64,000 nucleotides of DNA from Tetraselmis striata (Eukaryota; Chlorophyta; Chlorodendrophyceae; Chlorodendrales; Chlorodendraceae): positions 1 through 64,000 of the forward strand of contig VCJN01002909.1 of assembly GCA_006384855.1 (NCBI GenBank). Reading direction: 5' to 3'. Numbering within the stretch: the stretch's first letter is position 1; every line of letters starts with the position of its first letter. Of this stretch, positions 37,881 through 47,062 are shown in pieces. Both the position numbers and the translations under genes were made by a program. Below the pieces are notes generated by a model. That model was not told the DNA's origin. It saw nothing but the letters and a program-made list of their open reading frames with translations, and ran no database searches.

Positions 37881-38172
37881 CTAAAGACAGGCTTCCGCCA
37901 CACTCGGCGAAGTCACCAGAAACGCGCCCGCGCGGTACAGGCGCTGCACGAAATCCCCACCCTCGCCATTGGCAATCGCGATCCAGTTTCCCGAGCCCAC
38001 CTGCAGCAGGTCACCGCCGGCCGACGCCACGATCGCGGCGGCCGATCCCGAGCCCGGCCAGACAATCACCGCAACGCGGCCGCTGGCGCCAGGCGCGAAC
38101 AGACCCACGCCCATTGCAACCAGAACAAAAGGTGAAATAGCTCGCGAGGAGGATGCGCCAGGTGCGGGTCAT
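37881..38172 (-). pseudogene. Small membrane protein, hypothetical, frameshifted
   Basis: No family recognised. From ATG 38172 (SD AAGGAG) it reads MTRTWRILLASYFTF, then shifts frame at a four-base A-run (38127-38130, plus strand). It goes on in another frame as MGVGLFAPGASGRVAVIVWP..., with a low-complexity Gly/Ala middle, and ends PSVAEACL at 37881. Dropping one base gives a 96-residue protein with one N-terminal membrane helix. It is just upstream of the chemoreceptor gene on the same strand. Confidence 0.6.
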
Positions 38173-38324
38173 CGGATCTCCTTGCGTCCCGGCATGCCTT
38201 GCGGACGCCGACATGCGTTTCCGTAACGGAGAGAATGCCCCACAAGGTTTAAACAGGTGATGAAGCCCAAAAAGACGCTTGCGACGTCGTACTTCTACCT
38301 AAAGATCTATGACTTATTCCATAC

Positions 38325-38359
38325 AGGAAAAGATAAGGGCACGCCGTTTGGGCGTGCCC
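38325..38359 (-). terminator. Rho-independent terminator of msrA
   Basis: The stem GGGCACGCC / GGCGTGCCC with loop GTTTG (38337-38359) is followed on the minus strand by TTATCTTTTCC, 41 nt past the msrA stop. Confidence 0.8.
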
Positions 38360-38399
38360 CTGCAGTCAAAAGGCCCCGGCGAAAGCCGGACGGCGGGCT

Positions 38400-39061
38400 T
38401 CAGCCGGCGGGCGCGGGGGCCGGGCAGGCCACGCCGGTGCCGCCAAGGCCGCAGTAACCGCCGGGATTCTTGGCGAGATACTGCTGGTGCGGCTCTTCGG
38501 CGAAGTAGAAGGCCTCCATCGGCCTGATTTCCGTGGTGATCGCCCGGGAATGGCCCGCCGCGCGCAGGGCCTGCGTGTAGGCGGCGGCCGTTGCCTCCGC
38601 CGCCTGCTTCATCTCGTCCGTCGTGTAGTAGATCGCCGAGCGGTATTGGTACCGGTGTCATTGCCCTGACGCATGCCCTGCGTCGGGTCGTGCCCCTCCC
38701 AGAAGGCGCGCAGCAGGTCTTCGCGCGAAATCGCATTGGTGTCGAAGACGACGCGGACCACTTCGGTGTGGCCGGTGCGCCCGGTGCAGACCTCGTTGTA
38801 GGTCGGGTTGGGCGTCGGGCCGCCGGCATAGCCGACCGCCGTGACCGCAACGCCGGGCAACTGCCAGAACAGCCGCTCCGCGCCCCAGAAGCAGCCAAGC
38901 CCCAGAAGCACCTCTTCCTGTCCCTCGCCCGGCGCCAGATCGATGGGCACGCCGGTGACCGCGTGGCGGCCGGGTGTCATGATCGCCGTCTCGCGCCCCG
39001 GCAGGGCGGCGGCACGGTCGACGAGCGAGAACTTGTTGCTGAGCATGGTCATGAAAGACAT
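38400..39061 (-). pseudogene. msrA: Peptide methionine-S-sulfoxide reductase MsrA, frameshifted
   Basis: It repairs oxidised methionine in proteins. From ATG 39061 (SD AGGAGG) the catalytic motif [11 protein letters not shown] is intact, as is the fold up to QGNDTGT. There the frame shifts near 38648-38649, where one G is missing. The rest (QYRSAIYYT, then [20 protein letters not shown] with the resolving Cys region) is in another frame to 38400. Span two bases over whole codons. Catalytic and recycling Cys are both present, which argues against old decay. Confidence 0.92.
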
Positions 39062-39120
39062 CTACGCCTCCTGTCGAGGGCAAGGAAAGGGCCGGGCCGG
39101 CGGGCGCGCCGGCGGGCACG

Positions 39121-39445
39121 TCACACCAGGCGCGCGCGCCTGCGCGAAAACCAGCGCCGCTCGCCCATCCACAAAAGCAGAAAGCCGAGCGGTGCGAAAC
39201 TGGCCCAGACCGGCGCCGTCAGCAGCGTCTGGATCACCGGGGTCCCACAGGAACGGCGACACGTGACGCTGCACCGCCGCCTGGGCGGTGTTGAGCGAGG
39301 CCGGAGCGAAATCGAACCAATACTGCCCGAGCGGGGTCGCCACCCAGGCGGATGCGGCGATTGTCTTGGTGCCGTCGATGACAAGCGCCACCAGTGCCAT
39401 CGCGACGAACCAGAGACCGGTCAGCCGCGCCAGAAATCGAAACAT
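39121..39445 (-). pseudogene. Small inner-membrane protein, hypothetical, frameshifted
   Basis: From ATG 39445 it reads MFRFLARLTGLWFVAMALVA, a membrane helix, then a periplasmic loop (YWFDFAPASLNTAQAAVQRH). The frame changes at a four-G run (39239-39242, plus strand) and continues as VIQTLLTAPVWASFAPLGFL, a second helix, ending RRARLV at 39121. One extra base explains it. The result is a 107-residue two-helix protein of a kind common in alphaproteobacteria; function unknown. Confidence 0.6.
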
Positions 39446-39944
39446 GTCAATCCTCTTGCCGTGTCGAACGCATCGCGCGTCCGACGCGCGGCGATCGCGC
39501 AGCGGGGCGTCCCCGCCCTGTCGCGCGGCCGGCAGGCCATCTGCGCCCGCCGGGCACCGCGCCTCGCGCTTGCCTCATCCTGAAAGATAGAGCCGCCCCG
39601 TGCAGTCTGCAATGTCGCGCGGCCACCATCGCGAAAGCGTGAAAACGCGCGAGCCGCCAAGGCCCTGGAAACACCGACGGATCGGCATGATCCTGACGCC
39701 CTGCCCGCACCGGTTCCGCGCCCGCGCGACCCCGGCGGAATCGCCCCGACAGGCGCAGGTGTTGAAAAGGACCGAAGGAGGCGGATCAGCGCTTGAACTT
39801 GGTCGCGCTCTCAGTATAGTGCGCGACTTGCGGACAGCATTCGCGTTGTTTTTCAAGGCGCGAGGAGGTCCGCAAACGATCCGTCAAACGGATGCCGAAA
39901 CCGGGCAGTTGCCCCGTTTCCGGACCGCATGACGGGTTGGCTGC
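39446..39944. other. Gene-free stretch upstream of tRNA-Ser
   Basis: 499 bp in which I can support no gene. Short open frames exist on both strands but have no family features, good SD or start. It presumably holds the tRNA-Ser promoter. Confidence 0.5.
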
Positions 39945-40034
39945 GGAGAGGTGGCCGAGTGGTTTAAGGCGCACGCCTGGAACGCGTGTATACGGGAAAC
40001 CGTATCGAGGGTTCGAATCCCTCTCTCTCCGCCA
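39945..40034 (+). tRNA. tRNA-Ser (anticodon GGA)
   Basis: The acceptor GGAGAGG pairs with TCTCTCC, discriminator G, and CCA is encoded. The anticodon loop CTGGAAC sits in the stem CACGC/GCGTG, giving anticodon GGA (reads UCC/UCU). A long variable arm (TATACGGGAAACCGTAT) is typical of serine tRNAs. The T-arm GAGGGTTCGAATCCCTC is canonical. Confidence 0.97.
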
Positions 40035-40114
40035 CTTTGCTTTTTCCAGCCCCATAACGTCGACACCGGTGCCCCCGAGACAGGGGCGGCGCGCAAGGTC
40101 GAATGGGTCCGGCG

Positions 40115-41926
40115 TCAGGCATGTTCCGCGATGACCGTGAGGAAGGCCGGGCCGTAGCGCTCCAGCTTCGCCTTGCCGACACCGGGCACGGTCGCCATTT
40201 CCGCGGTTGAGGCCGGCTTCGTGGTCGCGAGTTCGACAAGCGTCCTGTCGTGAAAGATCACATAGGGCGGCACGTTCTGCGCCCGGGCAAGCTCCGTGCG
40301 CGTGTGCCTCAGGGCTTCGAACAACAGGCGATCCGTGTCGGAAATGGCGGCGCGAAGCGCGTCGGACACCGCCGCGCGGCGGCGAGCCTTGGGCGGCGGC
40401 GGCACGCGCAGCATCAAGGTCGGCTTCTCGCGCAGGAACTCGCGACCGGCCGGAGCGATCGACAGACCGCCGTGACCGGCAAGATCGACATCGACGAGGC
40501 GCAAGGCGATCAGTTGGCGCAGGATCGCCCGCCATGTCGCCTTGTCGTGTTCGGTCCCGATGCCATAGGTGGAGATGCTGTCGTGGCCGAACTGGGCGAT
40601 GCGCTCGTTCTCGACGCCGAGCAGGACATCGACGACATAAGCCTGCCCGAAGCGTTCGCCGGTCCGGTAGATGCAGGACAGCACCTTCTGCGCGGCGATC
40701 GTGCCGTCGAAGAGTTCCGGCGGCTCCTCGCAGGTGTCGCAATTGCTGCAGGGCGCGCAAGTGTCGCCGAAATAGGACAACAGCGCCTGCCGGCGGCAGC
40801 CCGCCGTCTCGGCCAGTCCGAGCAGCGCGTCGAGCTTTTGCCGCTCCATGCGTTTGCGGGTGTCGGGCGCATCCGACTCCTCGATGAACCGGCTGCGCAG
40901 CGCGATATCGTCGGACCCGTAGAGCATCAGCGTGTCGGACGGCAGGCCGTCGCGTCCTGCCCGGCCCGTCTCCTGATAGAAGGCCTCGATGCTTCCCGGC
41001 AGGTCGAGATGGGCGACGAAGCGCACGTCGGGCTTGTCGATCCCCATGCCGAAGGCGATGGTGGCGACCATGATCACCGCCTCGCCGTGCTGGAACCGCG
41101 CCTGATTGGCCTCGCGCACCGCCTTGTCCATGCCGGCGTGATAGGCGAGCGCCTCATGGCCCTGGTCGCACAGCCAGGCCGCGGTTTCCTCGGTCTTGCG
41201 TTTCGACAGGCAGTAGACGATGCCGCTCTCGTTCGCATGGCGCTTCAGGAAGTCCTTGAGCTGCGCGCGCGGATTGTCCTTTTCCTTGATCGCATAGCGG
41301 ATGTTGGGACGGTCGAAACCGGCGATAAAGGCGTCGGTGCCGGCGATGTCGAGATGGGCGAGGATTTCCGCGCGCGTCGGCTCGTCGGCGGTTGCCGTCA
41401 GCGCCATGCGCGGCGTGCCGGGAAACCGCCGGACCAGCGCGTCGAGCTGGCGGTAGGAGGGGCGGAAGTCGTGCCCCCATTGCGACAGGCAATGGGCCTC
41501 GTCGATGGCGATCACCGACAGATGCGTGCGTTCAAGCTGGTTCAGGACCTCGGGGCGCAAAACCGTTTCGGGCGCCGCGTACAAAAGGTCCACGGCACCG
41601 GCATGGATGTCGCGCCACAGCGCGCCGCGCTCCTCCGCCGGCAAGTCGGAATTGAGCGCGGCCGCCCGCACGCCCGCCTGCCGCAGCGCCGCGACCTGGT
41701 CCGCCATCAGCGCCAGAAGCGGCGACACGACGAGGCCCATGCCGGGCCTGGCAAGCGCCGGGATCTGGTAGCAGAGCGACTTGCCGCCGCCGGTCGGCAT
41801 CAGCACGAAGGCGTTCCGGCCGCCTGCGACATGGTCGACGATAGCGGCCTGCAGCCCGCGGAAGGAGTCGTAACCGTAAACGGATCTGAGGATTTCGAGG
41901 GTGTTGGCGGTCATCGTCTTCAGCAT
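40115..41926 (-). CDS. recQ: ATP-dependent DNA helicase RecQ
   Basis: 603 residues. SF2 motifs are motif I MPTGGGKSLCYQ, the DEAH box AIDEAHCLSQWGHDFRPSY, and motif VI YQETGRAGRDG. The RecQ zinc-binding cysteines (YFGDTCAPCSNCDTC) and the C-terminal HRDC domain (RLLFEALRHTRTELARAQNV...) follow. It unwinds DNA in recombination and fork repair. The start is ATG 41926 or ATG 41914; neither has a strong SD. It is convergent with tRNA-Ser. Confidence 0.96.
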   Translation of the reverse strand: MLKTMTANTLEILRSVYGYDSFRGLQAAIVDHVAGGRNAFVLMPTGGGKSLCYQIPALARPGMGLVVSPLLALMADQVAALRQAGVRAAALNSDLPAEERGALWRDIHAGAVDLLYAAPETVLRPEVLNQLERTHLSVIAIDEAHCLSQWGHDFRPSYRQLDALVRRFPGTPRMALTATADEPTRAEILAHLDIAGTDAFIAGFDRPNIRYAIKEKDNPRAQLKDFLKRHANESGIVYCLSKRKTEETAAWLCDQGHEALAYHAGMDKAVREANQARFQHGEAVIMVATIAFGMGIDKPDVRFVAHLDLPGSIEAFYQETGRAGRDGLPSDTLMLYGSDDIALRSRFIEESDAPDTRKRMERQKLDALLGLAETAGCRRQALLSYFGDTCAPCSNCDTCEEPPELFDGTIAAQKVLSCIYRTGERFGQAYVVDVLLGVENERIAQFGHDSISTYGIGTEHDKATWRAILRQLIALRLVDVDLAGHGGLSIAPAGREFLREKPTLMLRVPPPPKARRRAAVSDALRAAISDTDRLLFEALRHTRTELARAQNVPPYVIFHDRTLVELATTKPASTAEMATVPGVGKAKLERYGPAFLTVIAEHA

Positions 41927-42066
41927 GGAGGAATCAGTCCGCGCCCTTCATAGCAGCTTTGGACGCGGATGAGCGATGCCTGCCCCGGTCCCGGTCACGA
42001 CCGGGTCAGCGGTGCGCGTCAAGGCGCATGATTCGTTGTCGCTTCGCCCCTCCCCGCCAGCCGGCC

Positions 42067-42927
42067 TCACGGCGGGCCGAGGAACTCCAGCGTGGCGGTG
42101 ATCGCGGCTTCCGTGGTGGCCGGGTCGAACTCCAGCGGGCTCAGGAAGGATTTTTCCCGGACATCGAAGCCGTGCGTCACGCCCTTGTAGAGAGTGACGG
42201 CGACATCGGCCTTTTCCGCCAGAAGCCGCCCCGCCACCGTCAGACAGGACCGCTCGCCGGCGATGGCATCGCCCTCCACCAGCAGGAACCGATAGGACAA
42301 TTCCGACGGCAACGGCGCCGAGGCGCCGAGGCTCGCCGGGCCGCAATAGGGATAATAGAGAACGGTGCCCCGGATCCCGGCCAGCGGGTCGGCGGCGATT
42401 TCCTCCGGCCATTCGGTCAAGAGCGGCGGCAGCGTGCCGGCGCGGGCCATGGCGAGATAATCAAGCGTTGTCCAGCCGCCGTGGGAGACGCCGATCAGGA
42501 CGACGCGGGACGCATCGATCTCCGGGCGGTCGCGCAAGCTGGCGAGCGTCACGGCGATATCGGCGGCGCGCTCCGTGCCGTTCAGCAGCTGCCCGGCACA
42601 GACCAGCCGCCAGAGCTGTGCCTCGTCGAGACCGCGCGGCCCGTGGCTGTCGACGAGGACGGAGGCCCAGCCCGCGTCCGCCAGCTCCACGGCCAGCCGG
42701 TCGAGGTTGGTGCGCGGGCCGTCGCAGCCCGACAGCAGCAACGCGACCGGATGCGGCCCTTCGCCTTCAGGCAGCGTCCAGCGCATGGCGGGAGCGATCA
42801 GCGCGGCGATCTCTTGCGGCGTCTGCGGATTGGCCGTCCAGCCGAGACGCCCGCGAAAGCCGTTCACCGCAAGTGCCGCCGCGATCAGCACGACGACAAT
42901 ACCGCCCCCGATCAGCCAGCGCCTCAT
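42067..42927 (-). CDS. Dienelactone hydrolase-like alpha/beta hydrolase, membrane-anchored
   Basis: 286 residues. The N-terminal signal or anchor (MRRWLIGGGIVVVLIAAALA) is followed by an alpha/beta hydrolase with nucleophile VLIGVSHGGW (Ser), acid in LLVEGDAIAG and His in KGVTHGFDV. It is close to dienelactone hydrolase-like exported enzymes. The substrate is unknown. It starts 12 nt after the stop of the next hydrolase gene, so the two form an operon. Confidence 0.85.
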   Translation of the reverse strand: MRRWLIGGGIVVVLIAAALAVNGFRGRLGWTANPQTPQEIAALIAPAMRWTLPEGEGPHPVALLLSGCDGPRTNLDRLAVELADAGWASVLVDSHGPRGLDEAQLWRLVCAGQLLNGTERAADIAVTLASLRDRPEIDASRVVLIGVSHGGWTTLDYLAMARAGTLPPLLTEWPEEIAADPLAGIRGTVLYYPYCGPASLGASAPLPSELSYRFLLVEGDAIAGERSCLTVAGRLLAEKADVAVTLYKGVTHGFDVREKSFLSPLEFDPATTEAAITATLEFLGPP

Positions 42928-42939
42928 GCTCGGGTCCCG

Positions 42940-44589
42940 TCAGTCATTGTCGCATCCGTTCTGGAAGCCGTTGTCGCAATGGGCCTTGAGCCGGTCCGTG
43001 TCGGCCGCCGTCCAGCCCTCCGGCGCGCTCACCTGGACCCACGGGTCGATATAGTCGCGCGCATAATAGGCGTGGCCGTGCCCCGGAGGGGCGCCGAAGG
43101 ACAGCGCCATGTCGAGCGCAAGCTGGAATTGCGTGACGACGGGCATGAAGGTCATATGCGCCGAGGCATCCGGCGCCGGCGGATCCGACATCCACGGCGG
43201 CGCGCGCCACAGCGACGCCGGCTCGTAGAAGACGATGGGATCGCTGGAATACTGCAGGAAGACGATGCGCATGCCGCCCCAGGGCGCGCCGCTCGAGGCA
43301 TCCTCGAAATGATTGGCATAGCGGATGAAGGAACCGTCGCCGATTTGCGGCAGCACCCAGGGGCTGCGCTCGACCCGCGCGTTCTGGACATAGCGCCAGA
43401 AGGCGGAAGGAAACGGCGGCCCGGCCCAGAAGGCGCCATCGATCGGATCGTTGACCAGGCGGAAGAGGTTGGTCGCATGCATCGACGACCAGGCGCCGAG
43501 GCTCAGACCGTGGACATAGAGCCGGGGCCGGTCGTCGGGCGGCAGGGTCTGCCAGTGGCGGTGGACGGTCTCCAGCAGCGCCGTCGCCTGATCGAGGCCG
43601 GTGTCGGTCTCCAGGATCAGCGCCAGCGGCGATTGCAGGTAGGAGTATTGCACGGCCACCGTGGCGATGTCGCCGCCATGCATGTATTCCAGCGGATCGT
43701 GGCTGCCGGGGTCGAGCCAGCCGGTGCCGGTCGGGCTTGCGACCACCAGCACCTTGCGCTCGAAGGCGTTCCGCCGCTTGAGTTCGGCGAGCGCGAGTTC
43801 GGCACGCTCCTTGGCGGTTTCGCCGTTGGCGCGGCCCACATAGACGCGGATGGGGTCGAGCGCCGGCGCGCCGGTGAAGGCGGCAATGGCCTCCGCGTCC
43901 GGCCCGTCCAGAACGTAGTTGCGGCCGGGCGTTCCCAGACCGCCCCAGTCGATCAGCGAATTGGCGCCGCCGGTCAGATCCGGGTTTTCGGGCGGCGGCG
44001 GCGCGGTGTCGAACAGCTTCTGCGCGGTCTCGTAGCTTGCATCGAGCCGGGTCACGACCTGATCGTAGACCCCGTCCCGCGTGACGACGAAGAGGACCAG
44101 CCCCACGACGACCAGGGCCAGCACATTGGCGCGGCGTTCCGGCATGACCTTCAACAGGCGGGCGCGCACGAGGCGCACCAGCCAGTCGACGAAGGCGCCG
44201 GCAACAAAACAGGCAGAGAAGGTCGCGACCGCCGCGAGCGTCAAGGGGATCAGGTCCAGACCGTCGGCGAGCGGCATGCCCATCTTGGCGCGCAGGTCAT
44301 TCTGCCAGGTCAGGTTCGACATCAGCGTCCAGCCGAACAGCGCCAGCGTGCCAAGGCCGATACCCGCGAGCAGCCAGCGTTTCGCCGCGCCATGCGGCTC
44401 CGGCATATCGGCAAACCGCCAGATCAGCCGCAACACCCACCAGCAGAGATAGCCGAGCGCCATCACCAGCCCGCCGAGGATGCCCTGCACCAGCGCCCCG
44501 CGCGGAATGAGCGAGGGCGTGAGAGAGACCGCGAAAAAAACAAGACCGAGCACCAGCCCGGCCAGCGAAATCTCTTTCAACCGTATCAC
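42940..44589 (-). CDS. Abhydrolase_9 family membrane hydrolase
   Basis: 549 residues. The N-terminal half has four to five membrane helices (ISLAGLVLGLVFFAVSLTPS, GILGGLVMALGYLCWWVL, ...). The C-terminal half is an alpha/beta hydrolase with the elbow VHGLSLGAWSS. This two-part form matches the Abhydrolase_9 N and C families, whose function is not established. GTG at 44589 is chosen because AGGAG sits 8 nt upstream; ATG at 44625 is the alternative. Co-transcribed with the downstream hydrolase. Confidence 0.88.
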   Translation of the reverse strand: MIRLKEISLAGLVLGLVFFAVSLTPSLIPRGALVQGILGGLVMALGYLCWWVLRLIWRFADMPEPHGAAKRWLLAGIGLGTLALFGWTLMSNLTWQNDLRAKMGMPLADGLDLIPLTLAAVATFSACFVAGAFVDWLVRLVRARLLKVMPERRANVLALVVVGLVLFVVTRDGVYDQVVTRLDASYETAQKLFDTAPPPPENPDLTGGANSLIDWGGLGTPGRNYVLDGPDAEAIAAFTGAPALDPIRVYVGRANGETAKERAELALAELKRRNAFERKVLVVASPTGTGWLDPGSHDPLEYMHGGDIATVAVQYSYLQSPLALILETDTGLDQATALLETVHRHWQTLPPDDRPRLYVHGLSLGAWSSMHATNLFRLVNDPIDGAFWAGPPFPSAFWRYVQNARVERSPWVLPQIGDGSFIRYANHFEDASSGAPWGGMRIVFLQYSSDPIVFYEPASLWRAPPWMSDPPAPDASAHMTFMPVVTQFQLALDMALSFGAPPGHGHAYYARDYIDPWVQVSAPEGWTAADTDRLKAHCDNGFQNGCDND

Positions 44590-44646
44590 GACGCGCGCTC
44601 CTGTTCTGGCGGGGTCCCGGCTCATTGTGTCAGTTGACCGCGCCGG

Positions 44647-44781
44647 ATGCACGGCGTGTTCCGCACTACCGGCGAGATGCAAGCCGCCATCAACAGGTTC
44701 GTCGCCGAGAAAAACGCCGCCCCGCAGTCCTTCACCAGACGCAGCACCCCCGACATTGTGGCCACCCCGCGCTTGCGCGGG
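44647..44781 (+). pseudogene. IS630-type transposase remnant (C-terminal end only)
   Basis: About 45 residues (HGVFRTTGEMQAAINRFVAE, then NAAPQSFT and TPDIVA) resemble the extreme C-terminus of IS630 family transposases, where the pattern is LQ-AINRF-AE-N and then F-W-A-PD-I. The catalytic part is absent and no terminal inverted repeats are seen, so it is a dead fragment. The rest of 44590-44865 holds no other gene. Confidence 0.55.
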
Positions 44782-44865
44782 TCTGGCGCCAGGACTTGCG
44801 GAGCGAGCGGCGCCGTCAGGCGTACTGACAGATGCGGGGCATCTTACCTCGCCCCCATTGCACCC

Positions 44866-45234
44866 TCATTTGCGATCCCGCATCCGGTCGCCGTGTTCAT
44901 CGCAAGACAGATTGTGCGCCCATGACTTGGACCATGCGCCCATTGGTCTGAGCAGCTCAAACAACTCGGCACCGGCCACGGTCAGTCGATAGCCCTTGTC
45001 TCCCCGTTCCATCAGCCCGCTCGACGTCAGCTCCTTGATGCGTCGGTTCAAAACGGTCGGCGACACTTGCTCGCAGCTTTCCTGGAGCTGCCGAAACGTC
45101 AGGGGGCCGCCCGAAAGTTGCCAGATCACACCAAGCGCCCAGCTGCGTCCGAGCAAGTCGAACAACGCCATGATCGGCTTGCCGGATCTTGACCCTCGCA
45201 CGGGTCCGCCGGGCACAGGGATACGTGAGGCCAT
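44866..45234 (-). CDS. HxlR family winged-helix regulator
   Basis: 122 residues. HxlR features are LGRSWALGVIWQLSGGPLTF, RQLQESCEQVSPTVLNRRIK and TSSGLMERGDKGYRLT. It is a dimeric DNA-binding protein, often sensing electrophiles or small aromatics. It is divergent from a DMT exporter gene, with two palindromes in the 74-bp space between, so it probably controls both itself and the exporter. Confidence 0.92.
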   Translation of the reverse strand: MASRIPVPGGPVRGSRSGKPIMALFDLLGRSWALGVIWQLSGGPLTFRQLQESCEQVSPTVLNRRIKELTSSGLMERGDKGYRLTVAGAELFELLRPMGAWSKSWAHNLSCDEHGDRMRDRK

Positions 45235-45247
45235 GCCATTCTCCCTT

Positions 45248-45289
45248 GCTACATTTTCCGTAGCATTTTATTGCTACTTATAATGTAGC
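45248..45289. promoter_or_regulatory. Twin operator palindromes between hxlR-type gene and exporter
   Basis: Two identical-arm palindromes GCTAC-N7-GTAGC lie at 45248-45264 and 45273-45289, 25 bp centre to centre. A perfect -10 box TATAAT (45279-45284) for the exporter overlaps the second. This is a classic repressor arrangement. Confidence 0.75.
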
Positions 45290-45308
45290 GTTTGAACGAG
45301 GCACTGTC

Positions 45309-46198
45309 ATGCTGGTACTTCCGGCCCTCGCGGCCATGACCGCATCCTTGGGATGGGCGGGGGGCATTGTTCTGGCGCAATGGCCTGTTCGCCAGCTGGG
45401 TACGTTTGAATTCACAAGGATCCAGCTCGTCGCCTGTTCGGCAATCCTTGCAGGCCTTTGCACGGGCCTCGACCTCTGGCCGACGGTTGCCTGGGAATAC
45501 TGGCCCTCTTTCGCGGCAAGTATCGGTATCGGTGTCATTCTGGGCAATCTTGCCATGATCGAATGCCTGCGTCGGGGAGGACCAAGGCGCACGGAACTCT
45601 TGCTGTCGCTGAAGGCGCCTCTGGTCGGGGTCATGGCATTCGTCTGGCTGAACGAAACACCGACGGGCACAGATCTTTTCGGCGCGGCCGTCGCGCTATG
45701 CGGCGTTGTGCTTGCCATTTTCCACGGGAGCAACAAGCATTCCGAGAGCGATGCTTCGACTGGCGCCATGGCGACCATTGTTCTCCTGGGTCTCGCGGCC
45801 TCGGGCTTTCAGGGCTTCGGTTTTCTCGTGATGAAGCCAGCAATGCTTGCGGGAACCGACCCTTTGGCCGCGTCCGCGATCCGCCTGTCGGGAGCGGCCG
45901 TTATCGTCTCCCTTGTCGCACTCTGGCCGCACCAGGCGTTCAAACCGCAAAGCACGGTCACTCCCTATCTGCTAGGCCGGACAATCTTGCCGGGTTTCAT
46001 TGGATATGTGGTGTCCTCAACGCTGCTGCTCTATGCATTCGCAACATTTGACGCCGGCATTTCCGCCGTTTTGGGCTCCTTGGCGCCTGTCCTTGTCCTT
46101 CCATCCTGTGGTTGAAAGAGGGTGTTCTTCCGCGACCTCAGGCAATCGCCGGCGCCTTGATGACCGTGGCGGGAACAGCGCTCATCGTGGCTTTGTAA
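45309..46198 (+). pseudogene. DMT/EamA family transporter, frameshifted near the 3' end
   Basis: Ten hydrophobic helices in two EamA repeats; the first begins MLVLPALAAMTASLGWAGGI, the second about AMATIVLLGLAASGFQGFGF. Reading is intact through SAVLGSLAPVLVLP. A C is then missing near 46101-46102 and the first frame stops at 46115. The next frame continues with the expected last helix (LWLKEGVLPRPQAIAGALM, VAGTALIVAL) to TAA at 46198. It is probably an efflux pump for the effector of the divergent HxlR regulator; the compound is unknown. Confidence 0.85.
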
Positions 46199-46342
46199 AT
46201 GCACGCCCGTTCCCACTGACCGGACCGCCCCGTGTTGCCTTCGCCCCGGCGATCCCGTAAGACCCGGCAGTCGCACGGCGCGCCGGCAGACGATTGCCGG
46301 AGCGCACAGTGGCCCGACCCACACCACCGTTGAGAGACATTC

Positions 46343-47062
46343 ATGGTCCGCACGGCTGTCATCCTGGGTGCCGGCAGGGGAACGCGGTTGCGTCCCATCA
46401 CCGACACTGTCCCGAAGATCCTCGTGCCCGTACGCGGCGTCCCGCTGTGCGACCGCATCGTCGACAGCCTGATCGCGGCCGGGATCGAGCGGATTGTCTT
46501 CGTCGTCGGCTATCTGTCGGAGCGCATCGTCGCGCATTACGGCCGCCATCCGCACAGCGCGAAATTCGAGTATATCGAGCAGGTCACGCTGGACGGCACC
46601 GGCGGCGCGGTGCGGCTGGCGCTTCCCGCGATCGAGGAGGATTTCCTGGTGGTCTTCGGCGACAGCCTTTTTGCCCGCGATGCGGTCGCCTCCGTCGTCG
46701 ACAGTCCGGCCCGCACCGTTATCGGCGTCGTCGACGTGCCGGACCCGGAACGCTACGGCATCGTTACCACCGACGCGGACGGCACCATTGTCGGCATCGA
46801 GGAAAAGCCGGAGCGGCCGGCCTCCAACCTTGCGATCGCCGGGATCTACAAGTTCTCCGTCGACGCGAAGCGCTATTTCGCCGATCTGCCGCTGTCCCCC
46901 CGCGGCGAATACGAGATGCCCGATGCGATCCGCATGATGATGGACGACGGCATTCCGGTTGCGGCCGTGACATTCGACGGCATGTATGATGTCGGCACGC
47001 TCGCCCAGATCGAAGAGCTGGAAGCGATGGACGACGCGGCCTTCGCCGAAACCTTCGGATAG
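46343..47062 (+). CDS. Sugar-phosphate nucleotidyltransferase
   Basis: 239 residues. The NTP-transferase signature is AVILGAGRGTRLRPITDTVPK, with EQVTLDGTGGAVRLAL, the Asp of VVFGDSLFARD, and VGIEEKPERP further on. It makes an NDP-sugar from a sugar 1-phosphate and NTP, as in the glucose-1-phosphate thymidylyl/uridylyl group; sugar and base are unknown. It may overlap the convergent Nudix gene at its 3' end. Confidence 0.9.
   Translation: MVRTAVILGAGRGTRLRPITDTVPKILVPVRGVPLCDRIVDSLIAAGIERIVFVVGYLSERIVAHYGRHPHSAKFEYIEQVTLDGTGGAVRLALPAIEEDFLVVFGDSLFARDAVASVVDSPARTVIGVVDVPDPERYGIVTTDADGTIVGIEEKPERPASNLAIAGIYKFSVDAKRYFADLPLSPRGEYEMPDAIRMMMDDGIPVAAVTFDGMYDVGTLAQIEELEAMDDAAFAETFG

Noticed and set aside
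39421..39932. Several short open frames before tRNA-Ser
   Set aside because: Arg/Pro-rich, no SD, no family features, and overlapping each other on both strands.
39945..40034. tRNA-Ser as an integration site for a genomic island
   Set aside because: No integrase gene and no repeat of the tRNA 3' end found in the window.
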